Numbered from the stretch's first letter, positions 5,755-15,384 are shown. The stretch is DNA of 16,560 nt from Treponema sp. (GCA_031278025.1 JAITLF010000200.1:1-16560), one strand, 5' to 3'. Numbers and translations: made by a program. The notes: a model not told the origin generated them from the sequence alone.

Positions 5755-8547
5755 ATGAGTCATTTGAGTAAAATAGTATTCGGAATCGGTCTTTTTTCTC
5801 TGCTTTTCGGAAGCTGCGCGGGAACGCCCGAACCGAAACCTGCGGCGCCGTCCGACGATGTGTGGAGCCTCCTTGATCGGGGCGAAACCGATAGGGCGCG
5901 GGAAAAATTTCTGGGAGAGGTCAATGTAGCGGCCAGGGATCAGCGGGACAGGACGCCCCTCCACGCGGCGGCGGAACAAATGTTGCCGGACCTCGCGTCT
6001 TTTTTCATCTCCTTGGGCGCCGAGGTTGACGCCGAGGACGATCTGGGGCGGACTCCCCTGGACGTCAGTACGGGGAACCTGGATGGCGCTACCGCCAGGG
6101 CGCTGGTAACCGCCGGCGCCAATATTCACCACCCTATAAACGGGAATTCTTCCCCGGCGCTTGAGGCCGTACGGATAAACGGGGACTTCCTCGAAGCCAT
6201 CCTCACAAGCGGCTCGGTTCAGGCTGTCGACGGCGAGGGGAGAACGATTCTGCACCTGGCGGCTTTGGAAGGGAATCCCGCCGCGGCGGCGGCTATACTC
6301 AGAGCAGGAGCGGCGGTAAACAGGCGGGACAACGGGGGGAAGACGCCTTTGGATCTGGCCTTTACCAACACCCGGACAAAGAACTACGCCGAAACCGCGG
6401 AAAAACTCATCCTGGAAGGGGGAATTTCTGAAGCCCCCTTATACGCCTACTTTGCCCCGGCGGTGAGGAGTTCCAACTACGACATCCGTATGTCCGACGG
6501 GATCGCCCCCCTGCACTACGCCGCCCAGGAAGGACATACCGGGTATGTCCGGTATCTTCTGGACAAACGGGCGGATATCAACGCCAAAAACGCCTCGGGA
6601 ACCACCCCCCTTCATGAAGCCGCCAGGGCGGGGAATCTTGAAATTATGGAAATTCTTATTACCCGGGGGGCAAACGTCAATGTCCAGGACGCCAAGGGAA
6701 ATTCGGTAATGCATCTCGCCGTTCCCCAGGAAGTCCACCGGGAAGCCCTGAACCTGCTCCTTTCTCACGGGGCAAGCCCCAATCTGCGGGACGAACACGG
6801 AGACTCCCCCCTTCACATCGTGATTACCCTGAACCGGAACACGGCCTTAATTCAGACCCTCCTGAAAGAGGGGGCGGACGTAACCATTCATAATGCCGAG
6901 GGGAAAACGCCCCTGTATCTGGCTGTCCAGGGAAACCGGACGGCCTACATCCCCCTGTTGCTGCAGTACAAATCCGACATCTTCGCGGTGGATACCGAGG
7001 GGGTTACGCCCTTTGAACGGGCTCTGCGGGATCGCCGATCCGCCCTGCCCGCCCTGATCACCGAAGAAACGGTCCTCCAAAACGACAGCGCGGGCAACAC
7101 GATTCTGCACCTGGCGACATTGAACAGGGCGGATCCCCAGATCATAGCCCTGATCCTGGACAAAAAGGCCCTGGTCAACGCCCGGAATAAGGAAGGGGAT
7201 ACAAGCCTTCACATAGCGGCGCGCCTTGATTCCCCGGAAAACGGCGGCCTCCTGCTTTCCCGGGGGGCGGACATCTTCGCCCCTAATGCCAGGGGAGAAA
7301 ACCCCATCTACCTGACCTTCTTCCCCGGAAAGGATTATCCGCCGGGGGTACGGGAATGGATGCTCGTATCAGGGACGACGGAAGTCCGGGACGGCCTGGG
7401 AAACACCGTACTCCACTATGCGGCCCAATGGCGGCTGGACGCCCATATTCCGTTGATCGTCCAGAAAGGCGCTTCCACGGAGGCGGCGAACGCCACCGGT
7501 GAAACGCCCCTCTTTGTGGCGGTCAAGGCCGATTCGGCCTCCACCGTCCAGGCCCTGATTAACGCGGGTTCTTCCACCGCGAACCGGGACTCTTTGGGCA
7601 ATACGGCCCTCCACGCGGCGGTACGCTGGAATGCTCCCCGCGCCGCGGAAGCCCTGATAAGCGCCGGCGTCGACATCAACGCCCACGCGATGAACGGCAA
7701 AACCCCGCTCCACGACGCGGTACGCCTGGGCATCACCGGGGTGGAAACGCTGCTTATCCGGTACGGCGCCGATCCGGAAGTCCGGGACAATGACGGGAAC
7801 ACCCCCCTAATGGAAGCGGTGATGATGGGGTACACCCCGGCGGTCGAACGCCTGACCGACGCCGGAGCCGATCCTTCGGTACGGAACGGCCGCGGCGACA
7901 CCCCCCTGCATATAGCCGCCGCCATGGAACGCATAGACATCGTAAACCAGCTCCTCTCCTTCGGCTGCTCCATCCATGCGAGAAACGCCCAGGGTAAGAC
8001 CCCCTTCCGCATCGCCCTGGGCGCCTCACCCCGTATGGTGTCCACGCTCCTCACTAAGGACCGGATCTATGTCGCCGATGACGAAGGACGCTCGCCTCTG
8101 CATATAGCCCTCCTTGACGGAGCCCCGCCGGTAATAACCCAGACCATCATAGATCAGGGAGGCCGGGTATCGGGGATAGACGCGGAAGGCCGAACCCCCC
8201 TGCGTATAGCGGTGGATATGAATAACTGGGAAGCGGCCCGGCTCCTGGCCGACGCCGGATCGGATCCTTTCGCGGCGGGCGGGGACGGAAAGATTCCGGG
8301 AGTTATCGCCCTTTCCAAAGGCCGCGAACCGGTGCGGGCCATCTTCTCCGGACGGGCCATCGTCGCCAAAGATAAAACCGGGAACACTATCCTCCACTAC
8401 GCCGCCCAGTACGGAAGCGCGGAACTCATCGCCCTGCTCCTTGACCTTGGAGCCAACAAAAACACCCGGAACATCGCCGCCGAAAGCCCCGCCGATATAG
8501 CCCGCCGGTGGAACCGTCCCGAAATCACCGCGCTGCTGAACAGTTAA
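5755..8547 (+). CDS. Large ankyrin-repeat lipoprotein
   Basis: Predicted 930-residue exported lipoprotein. Residues 1-20 form a signal peptide (basic start, hydrophobic FGIGLFSLLFG) ending in a loose lipobox at LFGSC with C21 as lipidation site; a Pro/Ala-rich linker follows. From about residue 55 to the end are some 25 consecutive 31-34 residue ankyrin repeats of the form D-x-x-G-x-T-P-L-H-x-A-A, many with the GAD(I/V)N turn. Degenerate units occur near the third, fifth, eleventh and fourteenth. No enzymatic domain is visible, so it should be an extended protein-binding solenoid in the periplasm or at the surface. ATG 5755 has GAGG six bases upstream; ATG 5743 is in frame but lacks a ribosome site and adds four residues. 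Inverted copies of the two-hairpin repeat bracket the gene. The binding partner cannot be inferred. Confidence 0.93.
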   Translation: MSHLSKIVFGIGLFSLLFGSCAGTPEPKPAAPSDDVWSLLDRGETDRAREKFLGEVNVAARDQRDRTPLHAAAEQMLPDLASFFISLGAEVDAEDDLGRTPLDVSTGNLDGATARALVTAGANIHHPINGNSSPALEAVRINGDFLEAILTSGSVQAVDGEGRTILHLAALEGNPAAAAAILRAGAAVNRRDNGGKTPLDLAFTNTRTKNYAETAEKLILEGGISEAPLYAYFAPAVRSSNYDIRMSDGIAPLHYAAQEGHTGYVRYLLDKRADINAKNASGTTPLHEAARAGNLEIMEILITRGANVNVQDAKGNSVMHLAVPQEVHREALNLLLSHGASPNLRDEHGDSPLHIVITLNRNTALIQTLLKEGADVTIHNAEGKTPLYLAVQGNRTAYIPLLLQYKSDIFAVDTEGVTPFERALRDRRSALPALITEETVLQNDSAGNTILHLATLNRADPQIIALILDKKALVNARNKEGDTSLHIAARLDSPENGGLLLSRGADIFAPNARGENPIYLTFFPGKDYPPGVREWMLVSGTTEVRDGLGNTVLHYAAQWRLDAHIPLIVQKGASTEAANATGETPLFVAVKADSASTVQALINAGSSTANRDSLGNTALHAAVRWNAPRAAEALISAGVDINAHAMNGKTPLHDAVRLGITGVETLLIRYGADPEVRDNDGNTPLMEAVMMGYTPAVERLTDAGADPSVRNGRGDTPLHIAAAMERIDIVNQLLSFGCSIHARNAQGKTPFRIALGASPRMVSTLLTKDRIYVADDEGRSPLHIALLDGAPPVITQTIIDQGGRVSGIDAEGRTPLRIAVDMNNWEAARLLADAGSDPFAAGGDGKIPGVIALSKGREPVRAIFSGRAIVAKDKTGNTILHYAAQYGSAELIALLLDLGANKNTRNIAAESPADIARRWNRPEITALLNS

Positions 8548-8548
8548 G

Positions 8549-8664
8549 AAGAATTTGGGCGCATCCTTGCCGCAAGCGGCAAGGACCGGGCTATCCGCTT
8601 AAATAAGTTTTTGCCGGGCGCAATTCCGCCCGGCAAAAACTTATACCGCTTCTATCCCTTGCGC
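8549..8664 (-). repeat. Two-hairpin repeat, copy B
   Basis: Inverse orientation to copy A. Hairpin 1 has 18 perfect base pairs (8603-8620 with 8627-8644). Hairpin 2 has a near-perfect stem (8565-8573 with 8576-8584). The three single-stranded segments match copies A and C. It begins one base after the ankyrin stop codon and overlaps the last four codons of addA, so it fills the whole space between two convergent genes. Confidence 0.87.
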
Positions 8665-11600
8665 TTCTCCTGCGGACCGGTAAGCGGCCGCCTTATTTTT
8701 TCCGTATCTATCACAAGGTCCAGGTCCCGAATTTGCCGCGTTATCTCAACATCTTTACCGCCGCGTAAGTAAAAGAGCCATGCGCGTACCGGTTTTCCGA
8801 AAATGTCAGACACCGCCCGGCTGTATACCGCAAGCTGTAGATAGTGCCGCTTCGGATCCTCAATACGGTCCGTCTTGAAATCCGCGACATGCATGACGCC
8901 TTCCGATTCAAAGAGAAGGTCAATCTTGCCGATGATTGGTATTTTTCCTGTCCCTGTCTCCGCCATGGTGATGATGGGGAATTCCTCTTCATGGTACGCC
9001 GCTTTCATGCTGAGTTTTCCCAGGTCTGAATCCAGGAAGCCCCGGGCCATGGTTTCCGCGGTTTCACGGACAAGGGGAATATCCCTGTCATCAAGCCGGG
9101 CCTGGATCCGGGGCGGAATTTGGGGATCACCGCCTTTAAGAAGAGCTTCCAGAAAGCCGTGGACTATAGTCCCGAAATCGGCGGCCTCAAGCCCCGCCCT
9201 GTCCAGAACCGCGTCAATAGGATCTCCGTCCGCTTGCCTGATTGCGTCCGGGACGGAAGATGCGGCGTCTCCGGCAAAGAAATCTTGCAGTTTGCTGGCG
9301 GGGATGGACGTCAGGGGCGGAGGCGGGACGGCGGTTACTTCGGCGCGGGCGTAGCATGGCGCGGCGGCGTCGGCGGCTTCCGCCATGAAAACTGTTCCGC
9401 CTGAACGGATACGGCCTGCGGCAAGGCGGATTTCTTCCCTGGTACGGACCGGGATGATCTCAAGGGTAAAAGGTTCTTCCCCGTCTTCCTCTGCGGCAAT
9501 GACGGGGAGGAGCAGGTCCAGAAAAGACGAGGCGGCCTCTTTGTCTTGTTTCTTTGCTTTAAGATACGCCAGGCGTTCCTTGAGGGACTGAACCGTATAT
9601 TCGCCGTCCGCAGGATCCTCCCCGTTTGACCGCCCGTCTTTATCCCCGCTTTTTTTTTCGTTTTTATCCGGTTCGGGGAGGCTTGCGGTCAGGAAAAGCC
9701 TGCTTTCGGCTCTGGTCATGGCAACATACAGGAGGCGCCTGAGTTCGGCGGTTTCCTTCCGGTTTTCTTCTTCCCGGCTTAGATTAAAGAAATAGTTTTC
9801 AAATTGCCCCGGCAGTTCTTCCGCCTGGGGGAGGTTGAGGGTGAGCCCCCACCGCTCGTCAAAATAAGCGGTTTCCCTGTTGCCCCTGTTTTTTCTGTTG
9901 CCGCCGCAACGGTACACAAAAACTATCGGGAATTCAAGGCCCTTGCTTTTGTGGATTGACATGATTCGTACACCCGTACTTTCTTCGAGGGGAGGGATGC
10001 TGACGTCGTCGAGCTTTTCCTCCATTTTGATTATGTCATTCATGTAATCCAGAAATTCAGCCAGGCTTTTACCCCGGTTGTCCATATTCCTGGCGGTTTC
10101 AAAGAAAAGGTCGAAGAGTTCGCCGTAGATTTGGGAAGTTTCCGACCAGATGGTTTCGTAGCGGTAGCCCTCGCCGTACCAAAGCTTAGTCAGTAATTCT
10201 GTAACCGGCAGGGTACGGGCGTCTTCCGCCAGCGTCCGGTACCGCTTTCGGGCCAGGCGGTAGAGTTCCCGATCTTCGGGGGGGATCGCCTCCTCCAGAG
10301 CTTCGTCAAAGGGGACGGCGCTGCCGCTGAGGAGGCATACCGACAGGGTGAGATCGCTCAGGCGCATAAAAGGCGAGCGGATGAGGGCGCCATAGGCGAG
10401 GCGGTCTTCGGGATACGCCAGCAGCCGCAGGAACATGAGAAGGTCGTTCACCGGGGCGTCGCTGAAAATTCCCGACGGACGTTCGGCGGTGAAAGGCACG
10501 CCGAAATTTTTGAACTGTCTTTCCAGGGAACTTTGATGGGTGTAGGAACGCTGTAGTACCGCGAAGTCGCCGTACCTGCACGGCCGCCGCCGCGCCCCTT
10601 CAGGACTCCGTTCGCGGACCAGGCGGCCGGAATCAACCATTTCCCGTATCCGCTCCGCGATATACGCGGCCTCAAGCTCGTAATCGGTGAGTTCTCCGGG
10701 ATCATCCCGGGAAAGGCGGCCCTTATCCAAAAAGCAAAAATGAACCGGAGGGTTTTGTTGGTCTTCCGCGCCCTTTTCTTCCAAAACATTATCCGGGGCA
10801 TAGACCCTGTGATAGGCGGCCTCAAAACCGGGGAGTTCTTCATTGTCCGGAAGAAATACCGCGCCCTGTTCCGTACCGGCGGCAGGTTCGGGGGCAAGGC
10901 CGCCGAAGATACGGTTAAAGGCGTCAATGAGACGGGGGCTGGACCGGTAATTACGCGCCAGGTTCAGGACGCCGGCGCCGGTTCCGGTTTCCGGGCCGTC
11001 CCCGCCGGCGGGGGCAAGGCTCCGGGCGAGGCTGCGGAAAACCGAAACATCGGCCCCCCGGAAACGGTAGATTGACTGTTTTTCGTCGCCTACAAAAAAC
11101 ATCACGTCTTTCCGGAGTTCTTCCGGATCGGGAATACCGGCGGCGTTTCTGTCCAAATTCTCGGCCAAAAGAAAGATCAGATCCCGCTGGAGGCCGTTAT
11201 TGTCCTGAAATTCGTCAACCATGACGGCCTTGCAGGCGTCTTTGTAAACCCGCCTGACGTCCGGGTGCCCGGAAAGGGCGTCCGCCGCCAGGCAGGCAAT
11301 ATCGTCAAAGGTGAGGATTCCCGCCGACCGTTTCTGTTTGTTGAATTGGCGCTGAAACTCCTCTACCAGAAGAAGAACTTCCGCGATAACCCGGCTTTGA
11401 AGGGCGGTGTTGGCAAAGGAGCCGAGGGATCCGTACAGTTCCCGTAACGCCTTGATGTTTTCCGTGATCGCCGTAAATTCCCTGGAACTCCCCACGTTGA
11501 GGTTTACGGATTGCAGGCGGTTGAGCCAGGAGAAATACTCTGTGATATTCCGTCTGGGCGGGCCGCCGGTATTGTCCAGCAGGGGAACAATGTCCGGCTT

Positions 11601-12320
11601 TTCAGGCTGCGGGGTTCTGAACAGATCCTGAAGCGCCGTGTACAGTTTTACTGTTTTTTTGGTGATCCCGCGGAGTTCTTCGCGGATGACGGAAACAATG
11701 CCGGCGGCTTCCCCGGTTTTGCTGTTCCACTGCCTTACTATTTCTTCATGCTGCCGCCGCATAAATCCGCCGAAGTCCGGGGGACGGCTTATGGGGCTGT
11801 GCTTTAATACGGTATCCGCAAAGAGTTCCTCCGCCACGGTTCTGATCTTCCTGTCGGCGATGATGACCTGGAGGGCGGGGTTGTCCCTGTGGGCCAGAAC
11901 AAAGGGCAGGGCCGTGTCCATGGCGAGCTCCCGGACTCCCTGGTTATCGCTTGTGAAGTCGGAACTGATCCCGTAACGGGACGAAGCGGTCCTGGCCACG
12001 GCGGCGCTGAAGGCGTCCAGGGTAAGGATACGCGCCTTGTGGAATTCCTCAACCGCTTTCCGCGCCCGTTCATTGTCCCGCCGGTCGGCCAGGAATGTGT
12101 AGATGCGGCTGTACATTTCATTCACCGCTTTGTTGGTAAAGGTCAGGGTAAGAATTTCGTCCACTTTATAACCTTTTTCCATTACAAGCCAGGCATACCG
12201 GGAAGCCAGAACTTTAGTTTTCCCCGATCCGGCCCCGGCGGTTACAACCGTGTTGCGTTCGGCGGCGGCGGCCTTCCGCTGCTCCGGGTCAAGGCCGGTC
12301 AACAGATTTTCAACGGACAT
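8652..12320 (-). CDS. addA: AddA: ATP-dependent helicase/nuclease subunit A
   Basis: The 1222-residue UvrD/Rep-type helicase fused to a RecB-family nuclease is the motor of the AddAB complex that resects double-strand breaks for RecA. Helicase motifs in order are Q14, Walker A AGAGSGKT (28-35), TLTFTNKA (58-65), VMVDEFQD (366-373), GDEKQSIYRFRGAD (411-424), LARNYRSS (454-461), IHKSKGLEFPIVFV (789-802) and LLYVAMTRAESRLF (863-876). The nuclease domain shows H1054, D1134, DFKTD with D1147 and K1149, and YLQLAVY (1160-1166). ATG 12320 has GGGAGG eight bases upstream and overlaps the addB stop by 11 bp, the usual coupling. A longer frame runs upstream inside addB but is a shadow. The TAG stop and last few codons lie within copy B of the two-hairpin repeat, so the natural C-terminus may have been altered. 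Confidence 0.95.
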   Translation of the reverse strand: MSVENLLTGLDPEQRKAAAAERNTVVTAGAGSGKTKVLASRYAWLVMEKGYKVDEILTLTFTNKAVNEMYSRIYTFLADRRDNERARKAVEEFHKARILTLDAFSAAVARTASSRYGISSDFTSDNQGVRELAMDTALPFVLAHRDNPALQVIIADRKIRTVAEELFADTVLKHSPISRPPDFGGFMRRQHEEIVRQWNSKTGEAAGIVSVIREELRGITKKTVKLYTALQDLFRTPQPEKPDIVPLLDNTGGPPRRNITEYFSWLNRLQSVNLNVGSSREFTAITENIKALRELYGSLGSFANTALQSRVIAEVLLLVEEFQRQFNKQKRSAGILTFDDIACLAADALSGHPDVRRVYKDACKAVMVDEFQDNNGLQRDLIFLLAENLDRNAAGIPDPEELRKDVMFFVGDEKQSIYRFRGADVSVFRSLARSLAPAGGDGPETGTGAGVLNLARNYRSSPRLIDAFNRIFGGLAPEPAAGTEQGAVFLPDNEELPGFEAAYHRVYAPDNVLEEKGAEDQQNPPVHFCFLDKGRLSRDDPGELTDYELEAAYIAERIREMVDSGRLVRERSPEGARRRPCRYGDFAVLQRSYTHQSSLERQFKNFGVPFTAERPSGIFSDAPVNDLLMFLRLLAYPEDRLAYGALIRSPFMRLSDLTLSVCLLSGSAVPFDEALEEAIPPEDRELYRLARKRYRTLAEDARTLPVTELLTKLWYGEGYRYETIWSETSQIYGELFDLFFETARNMDNRGKSLAEFLDYMNDIIKMEEKLDDVSIPPLEESTGVRIMSIHKSKGLEFPIVFVYRCGGNRKNRGNRETAYFDERWGLTLNLPQAEELPGQFENYFFNLSREEENRKETAELRRLLYVAMTRAESRLFLTASLPEPDKNEKKSGDKDGRSNGEDPADGEYTVQSLKERLAYLKAKKQDKEAASSFLDLLLPVIAAEEDGEEPFTLEIIPVRTREEIRLAAGRIRSGGTVFMAEAADAAAPCYARAEVTAVPPPPLTSIPASKLQDFFAGDAASSVPDAIRQADGDPIDAVLDRAGLEAADFGTIVHGFLEALLKGGDPQIPPRIQARLDDRDIPLVRETAETMARGFLDSDLGKLSMKAAYHEEEFPIITMAETGTGKIPIIGKIDLLFESEGVMHVADFKTDRIEDPKRHYLQLAVYSRAVSDIFGKPVRAWLFYLRGGKDVEITRQIRDLDLVIDTEKIRRPLTGPQEKRKG

Positions 12321-15264
12321 GGCTGGTTCCTCCCGCCTCATTATTTTTTGTGTTTTTTCGGAAAGGTTTTGCGTTAAGGGTAAAGGTTGTACGGCAGAGG
12401 CGGCGGTAATCGCATTCCGAACAGGCTTTCCAATCCGTTTCCGGGGGCGCGAAGTCCAGGGTGTTAAGAGCTTCGGCAAACCTCCGGGTACAGCCGTCGA
12501 AGACCTCCAGGGTTTCCTGATAGGCTTCACGGGCGTGGCCCCGCTTTTTCCCCGGAGAACCGATTATCGCGGTAACATCGTGATTGTTGATGCTTAGAAA
12601 GCAGGCCGTTTCCACGGGAACTCCGGTTTTTGCCTCGTAAAGCTTAACGTACATGGGCATTTGAAAATCCCTGAGCGGCGAATCATCCGTTCCGGAACTT
12701 TCGGCTTTTGTAGGAGGCGTACCGGTCTTGTAATCGACGATCAGCGGTTTATCCTCCGGGGAAACGGAAACTCTGTCCAGAATGCCGTTGAGCAGGACGC
12801 CGTCCTGTACCAGATGCAGGGGGGTCTCCAGATCGGCTGCGGCATATCCGTCAAAATACAGCGATTCGGTTTTAAGGAGCGCCTTGAGCCTGCGGGCTAT
12901 GGCCGCAGCCTGGGAAATTACCAGGGGTACCGCCAAAGGGCCCTGAAAAGCGGGATAATTCCCCGCAGCGGAAAATGTAATTTCTTCTATCCACGCATTG
13001 TAATCGGCAAGCCGTCCTTTTCTGAACACCCTGTCTTCTTCGCGTATCCGGGCAAAGAGGTCTCTCAATATTCCGTGGTAGAGCAGGCCCAAAGAAGCGT
13101 CGTCCATGAGCTGCGCTTCCAGAACAAGGTCTCCGGTCTCAAATATTTTTTGGCAGAGCCATTTAGCGGGACAAAAGAAAAAGACGTTGAGGTCCGTGGT
13201 AGCCGACGCCCGTATCAGGCTCTGTTCTTCTTCGGTTTCACACGCAACACGCTGTTTCGCGGAAATCCTGTTTTCCAAAAGTGAAGCGGCCGCCGTATCC
13301 CGGGGGAAAGGATAGTTCAGGAAGGAGTAGGGTTCCTGTTTTCTAAGGTTTAGGACGGTCCGCCAGTTTTCAAACCCCGATTTTTGCACTGAAAAAAGCC
13401 GGGACGGGAACGGGGCGTTCGCGGCGCCGGATGAAAAATTCCCGCCGGACGTCCACCATATCTGTTCCTGCCGGAAAAAATCGCCGGCGCCGCTCTGCGA
13501 AGACGGCAAGACGGCGGTATTGCCGTCCGCTATGGCCGGAGCGTCCGCCGGGGGAGACGATTCAAAAAAAACGCTGTGGGGGATGGCCCAGCCGGAGAAC
13601 GTTTGTTCCGACGCGCTGATGCGCAGATAAGGCGTAAAAGTTTTCCAGGAACCAAGCCGGTAGAGGCGGAAGAAACTGGCCGACACGTCAGCGTCTTCGG
13701 CGGCGATCCCCAGGCGTTTCCGTTTGTCCTGGCGCAGGAATTTTAGGGGCTGGTAGAGAACCGTGGCGGCGTTCTGGGAAGCGTTAAGCACAAAATGGCA
13801 GGTGTAGGGGGCGGCGGCCGCAACCCTGTAGGGAAAAATGTTCACCCCGGCTTTTTCCTGGACGGGAACATATTTTTTTTCCCGGAGAACGCCGAGGAAA
13901 AATTGAAAAGGCGAGGGGGGCGTGAGGTCCGGGTACTTTTCTTCTATTTGGATCAGGGCGGAGAGTTCTTCGATACAGCGGGCAAGCGCCGCGTCCCCTT
14001 CATCGGTACAGGCGTCCCGGCTCAGAAAACCCGCCGCCCCGGATTCTTTTGTCCACTTTCCCCGAAAGGCGAAGTAGTATTTCCGTATATCCTTAAAGGT
14101 ACGGGCGCCGGTCATGGAAGAGAGAACGGTTTTCAATTCCAGGTAATACCGCCTGAGCCGTTCTTCCCGGCTCGCCGTCCTGAAAGCCTCAAGCCAGACG
14201 TCCATCTGCCTTCCCTTGTCCCGGTAGGCGGAAACGCAGTTGTTCAGGATGCCGAATTTGACAAGCGCCTTGTTGAGCGACGGCTGGCTCCAGGGCAGTC
14301 TTTCGTTTAACAGCAGGGATTTTAGAGAGGTAAAAGAAAAATTGTTCGACACGCAGGAACCAGCCAGGGAGAACAGTTTTCCTGTTCCGTAATCCCCGAG
14401 AGGCCTGCCCGAACGCCGGCGCGGGGGTATGCTGTAGAGGGACATTTCCCTGAGCAGATAAGGTTCCAGGGATTCAAGGTCCGGTACGCTTACCGCCATA
14501 TCCTCGTAGGGGACGCCTTCTTCTTCGTGAAGCCGCCTGATTTCCAGAACAGTGGAACGGATTTCCGCCCTGGAGGAATTGAAGGGGACAAACGGCGGCG
14601 GATCCGGCTTCTCCGGATGGATGAGGCGTATGGTCGGTTCGTCTTTGAGCATCCCTTCGTATTCGGCAAAGTCTTCGACGGCTTCGGGGAAAAAGATGTA
14701 GTAACGGTGTTCCCGGTCTTTAAGGGGCGGCCGTTCCCAGGAGGGTTCAAACAGTTTTCGTTTTTCCAGAAAGGCGGCGTATTCCTTCTCCAGCGCCGTA
14801 AAGTCCCGGTCTTCATCGTCCAGCCCGCAGGCGGTCCCGGCCGCTTCCAGCCTTGCGCCGAGCAGTTTGAGGGAGGGGAGTATTCCCGCTATCCGGGGGA
14901 CAAACACCGCTCCGTCTTCCGCAAAGGCCGGCGGAATGAGTACGCGGAAAGGCAGCGCCGCTTCCGTTTCGCCTGAGGCATCCCCGCCTCCGCGCCGGAC
15001 GGCTTCGGCGTTCCGTTTAACCAGGTCCCCGGCGAAAAGCTTCCTCAATACGGCGGAAACAGGCTCCCTGTCCTGAACTTCCGAACGGATGATCCCCTCC
15101 TTAAAGCGGTCCCAGGCCAAAAAGCGGTTTTGGGCGACCGAGCGTATCCCCAGAAGGCCGCAGATTTTCTGCGCCCAAAGAGAGGACGCCGCTTCGGAGG
15201 GAAACACGAAACGGCTCGACTGGTTGTGCAGTTCTCCGCTGATAACGGACAGAATGGTATTCAT
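12310..15264 (-). CDS. addB: AddB: helicase/nuclease subunit B with RecB-type nuclease and Fe-S cluster
   Basis: The 984-residue partner of AddA should supply the second nuclease and a scaffold for recombination-site recognition. The C-terminal PD-(D/E)XK nuclease shows LLYHGIL with H730, GILDRV with D830, IVDYKTG with D844 and K846, and QMPMY (868-872). Cysteines that would hold the AddB-type 4Fe-4S cluster are C698 (in FFFCPAKWLC) and the C-terminal C948-x2-C951-x5-C957. No Walker A motif is seen at the N-terminus, so it is probably not an active ATPase, as in non-Firmicutes AddB. ATG 15264 is the first plausible start, since the frame further upstream runs through repeat copy C. It lacks a ribosome site but sits just after a promoter. 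Sequence divergence over the first 600 residues is high, as usual for AddB. Confidence 0.87.
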   Translation of the reverse strand: MNTILSVISGELHNQSSRFVFPSEAASSLWAQKICGLLGIRSVAQNRFLAWDRFKEGIIRSEVQDREPVSAVLRKLFAGDLVKRNAEAVRRGGGDASGETEAALPFRVLIPPAFAEDGAVFVPRIAGILPSLKLLGARLEAAGTACGLDDEDRDFTALEKEYAAFLEKRKLFEPSWERPPLKDREHRYYIFFPEAVEDFAEYEGMLKDEPTIRLIHPEKPDPPPFVPFNSSRAEIRSTVLEIRRLHEEEGVPYEDMAVSVPDLESLEPYLLREMSLYSIPPRRRSGRPLGDYGTGKLFSLAGSCVSNNFSFTSLKSLLLNERLPWSQPSLNKALVKFGILNNCVSAYRDKGRQMDVWLEAFRTASREERLRRYYLELKTVLSSMTGARTFKDIRKYYFAFRGKWTKESGAAGFLSRDACTDEGDAALARCIEELSALIQIEEKYPDLTPPSPFQFFLGVLREKKYVPVQEKAGVNIFPYRVAAAAPYTCHFVLNASQNAATVLYQPLKFLRQDKRKRLGIAAEDADVSASFFRLYRLGSWKTFTPYLRISASEQTFSGWAIPHSVFFESSPPADAPAIADGNTAVLPSSQSGAGDFFRQEQIWWTSGGNFSSGAANAPFPSRLFSVQKSGFENWRTVLNLRKQEPYSFLNYPFPRDTAAASLLENRISAKQRVACETEEEQSLIRASATTDLNVFFFCPAKWLCQKIFETGDLVLEAQLMDDASLGLLYHGILRDLFARIREEDRVFRKGRLADYNAWIEEITFSAAGNYPAFQGPLAVPLVISQAAAIARRLKALLKTESLYFDGYAAADLETPLHLVQDGVLLNGILDRVSVSPEDKPLIVDYKTGTPPTKAESSGTDDSPLRDFQMPMYVKLYEAKTGVPVETACFLSINNHDVTAIIGSPGKKRGHAREAYQETLEVFDGCTRRFAEALNTLDFAPPETDWKACSECDYRRLCRTTFTLNAKPFRKNTKNNEAGGTSHVR

Positions 15265-15273
15265 GAGGGTGAA

Positions 15274-15303
15274 AGCATAGCACGGAAAACGGGAAAATGC
15301 CAA
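15274..15303 (-). promoter_or_regulatory. Probable addB promoter, leaderless
   Basis: On the minus strand TTGGCA (15298-15303) and TATGCT (15274-15279) are 18 bp apart. The expected start of transcription is near 15267, about three bases before the addB ATG. The bases before the ATG read CACCCTC, with no Shine-Dalgarno sequence. A CACGTG palindrome lies at 15306-15311. Confidence 0.45.
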
Positions 15304-15384
15304 TACACGTGAATAGGGGACAGTAATGTTACGTTTACCGGTTAAACCGCCGAAAGAGAGTCCGCCCGCCCTTTCGCCGGAGAT

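Noticed and set aside
5443..6255. 270-codon minus-strand frame opposite the start of the ankyrin gene
   Set aside because: It runs through repeat copy A and antisense to the signal peptide and first ankyrin repeats, has arginine- and glycine-rich composition typical of a GC-rich shadow frame, and lacks a recognisable domain.
8603..8644. Hairpin 1 of the repeat as an intrinsic terminator for the ankyrin gene or addA
   Set aside because: In both directions the stem is followed by non-T sequence, and the T/A runs lie inside the stem. Termination may still occur, but the canonical form is not present.
12321..12530. 70-codon N-terminal extension of addA
   Set aside because: It lies within the 3' end of addB in another frame and has no ribosome site. 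The ATG at 12320 has a strong one and begins just before the Q motif and Walker A.
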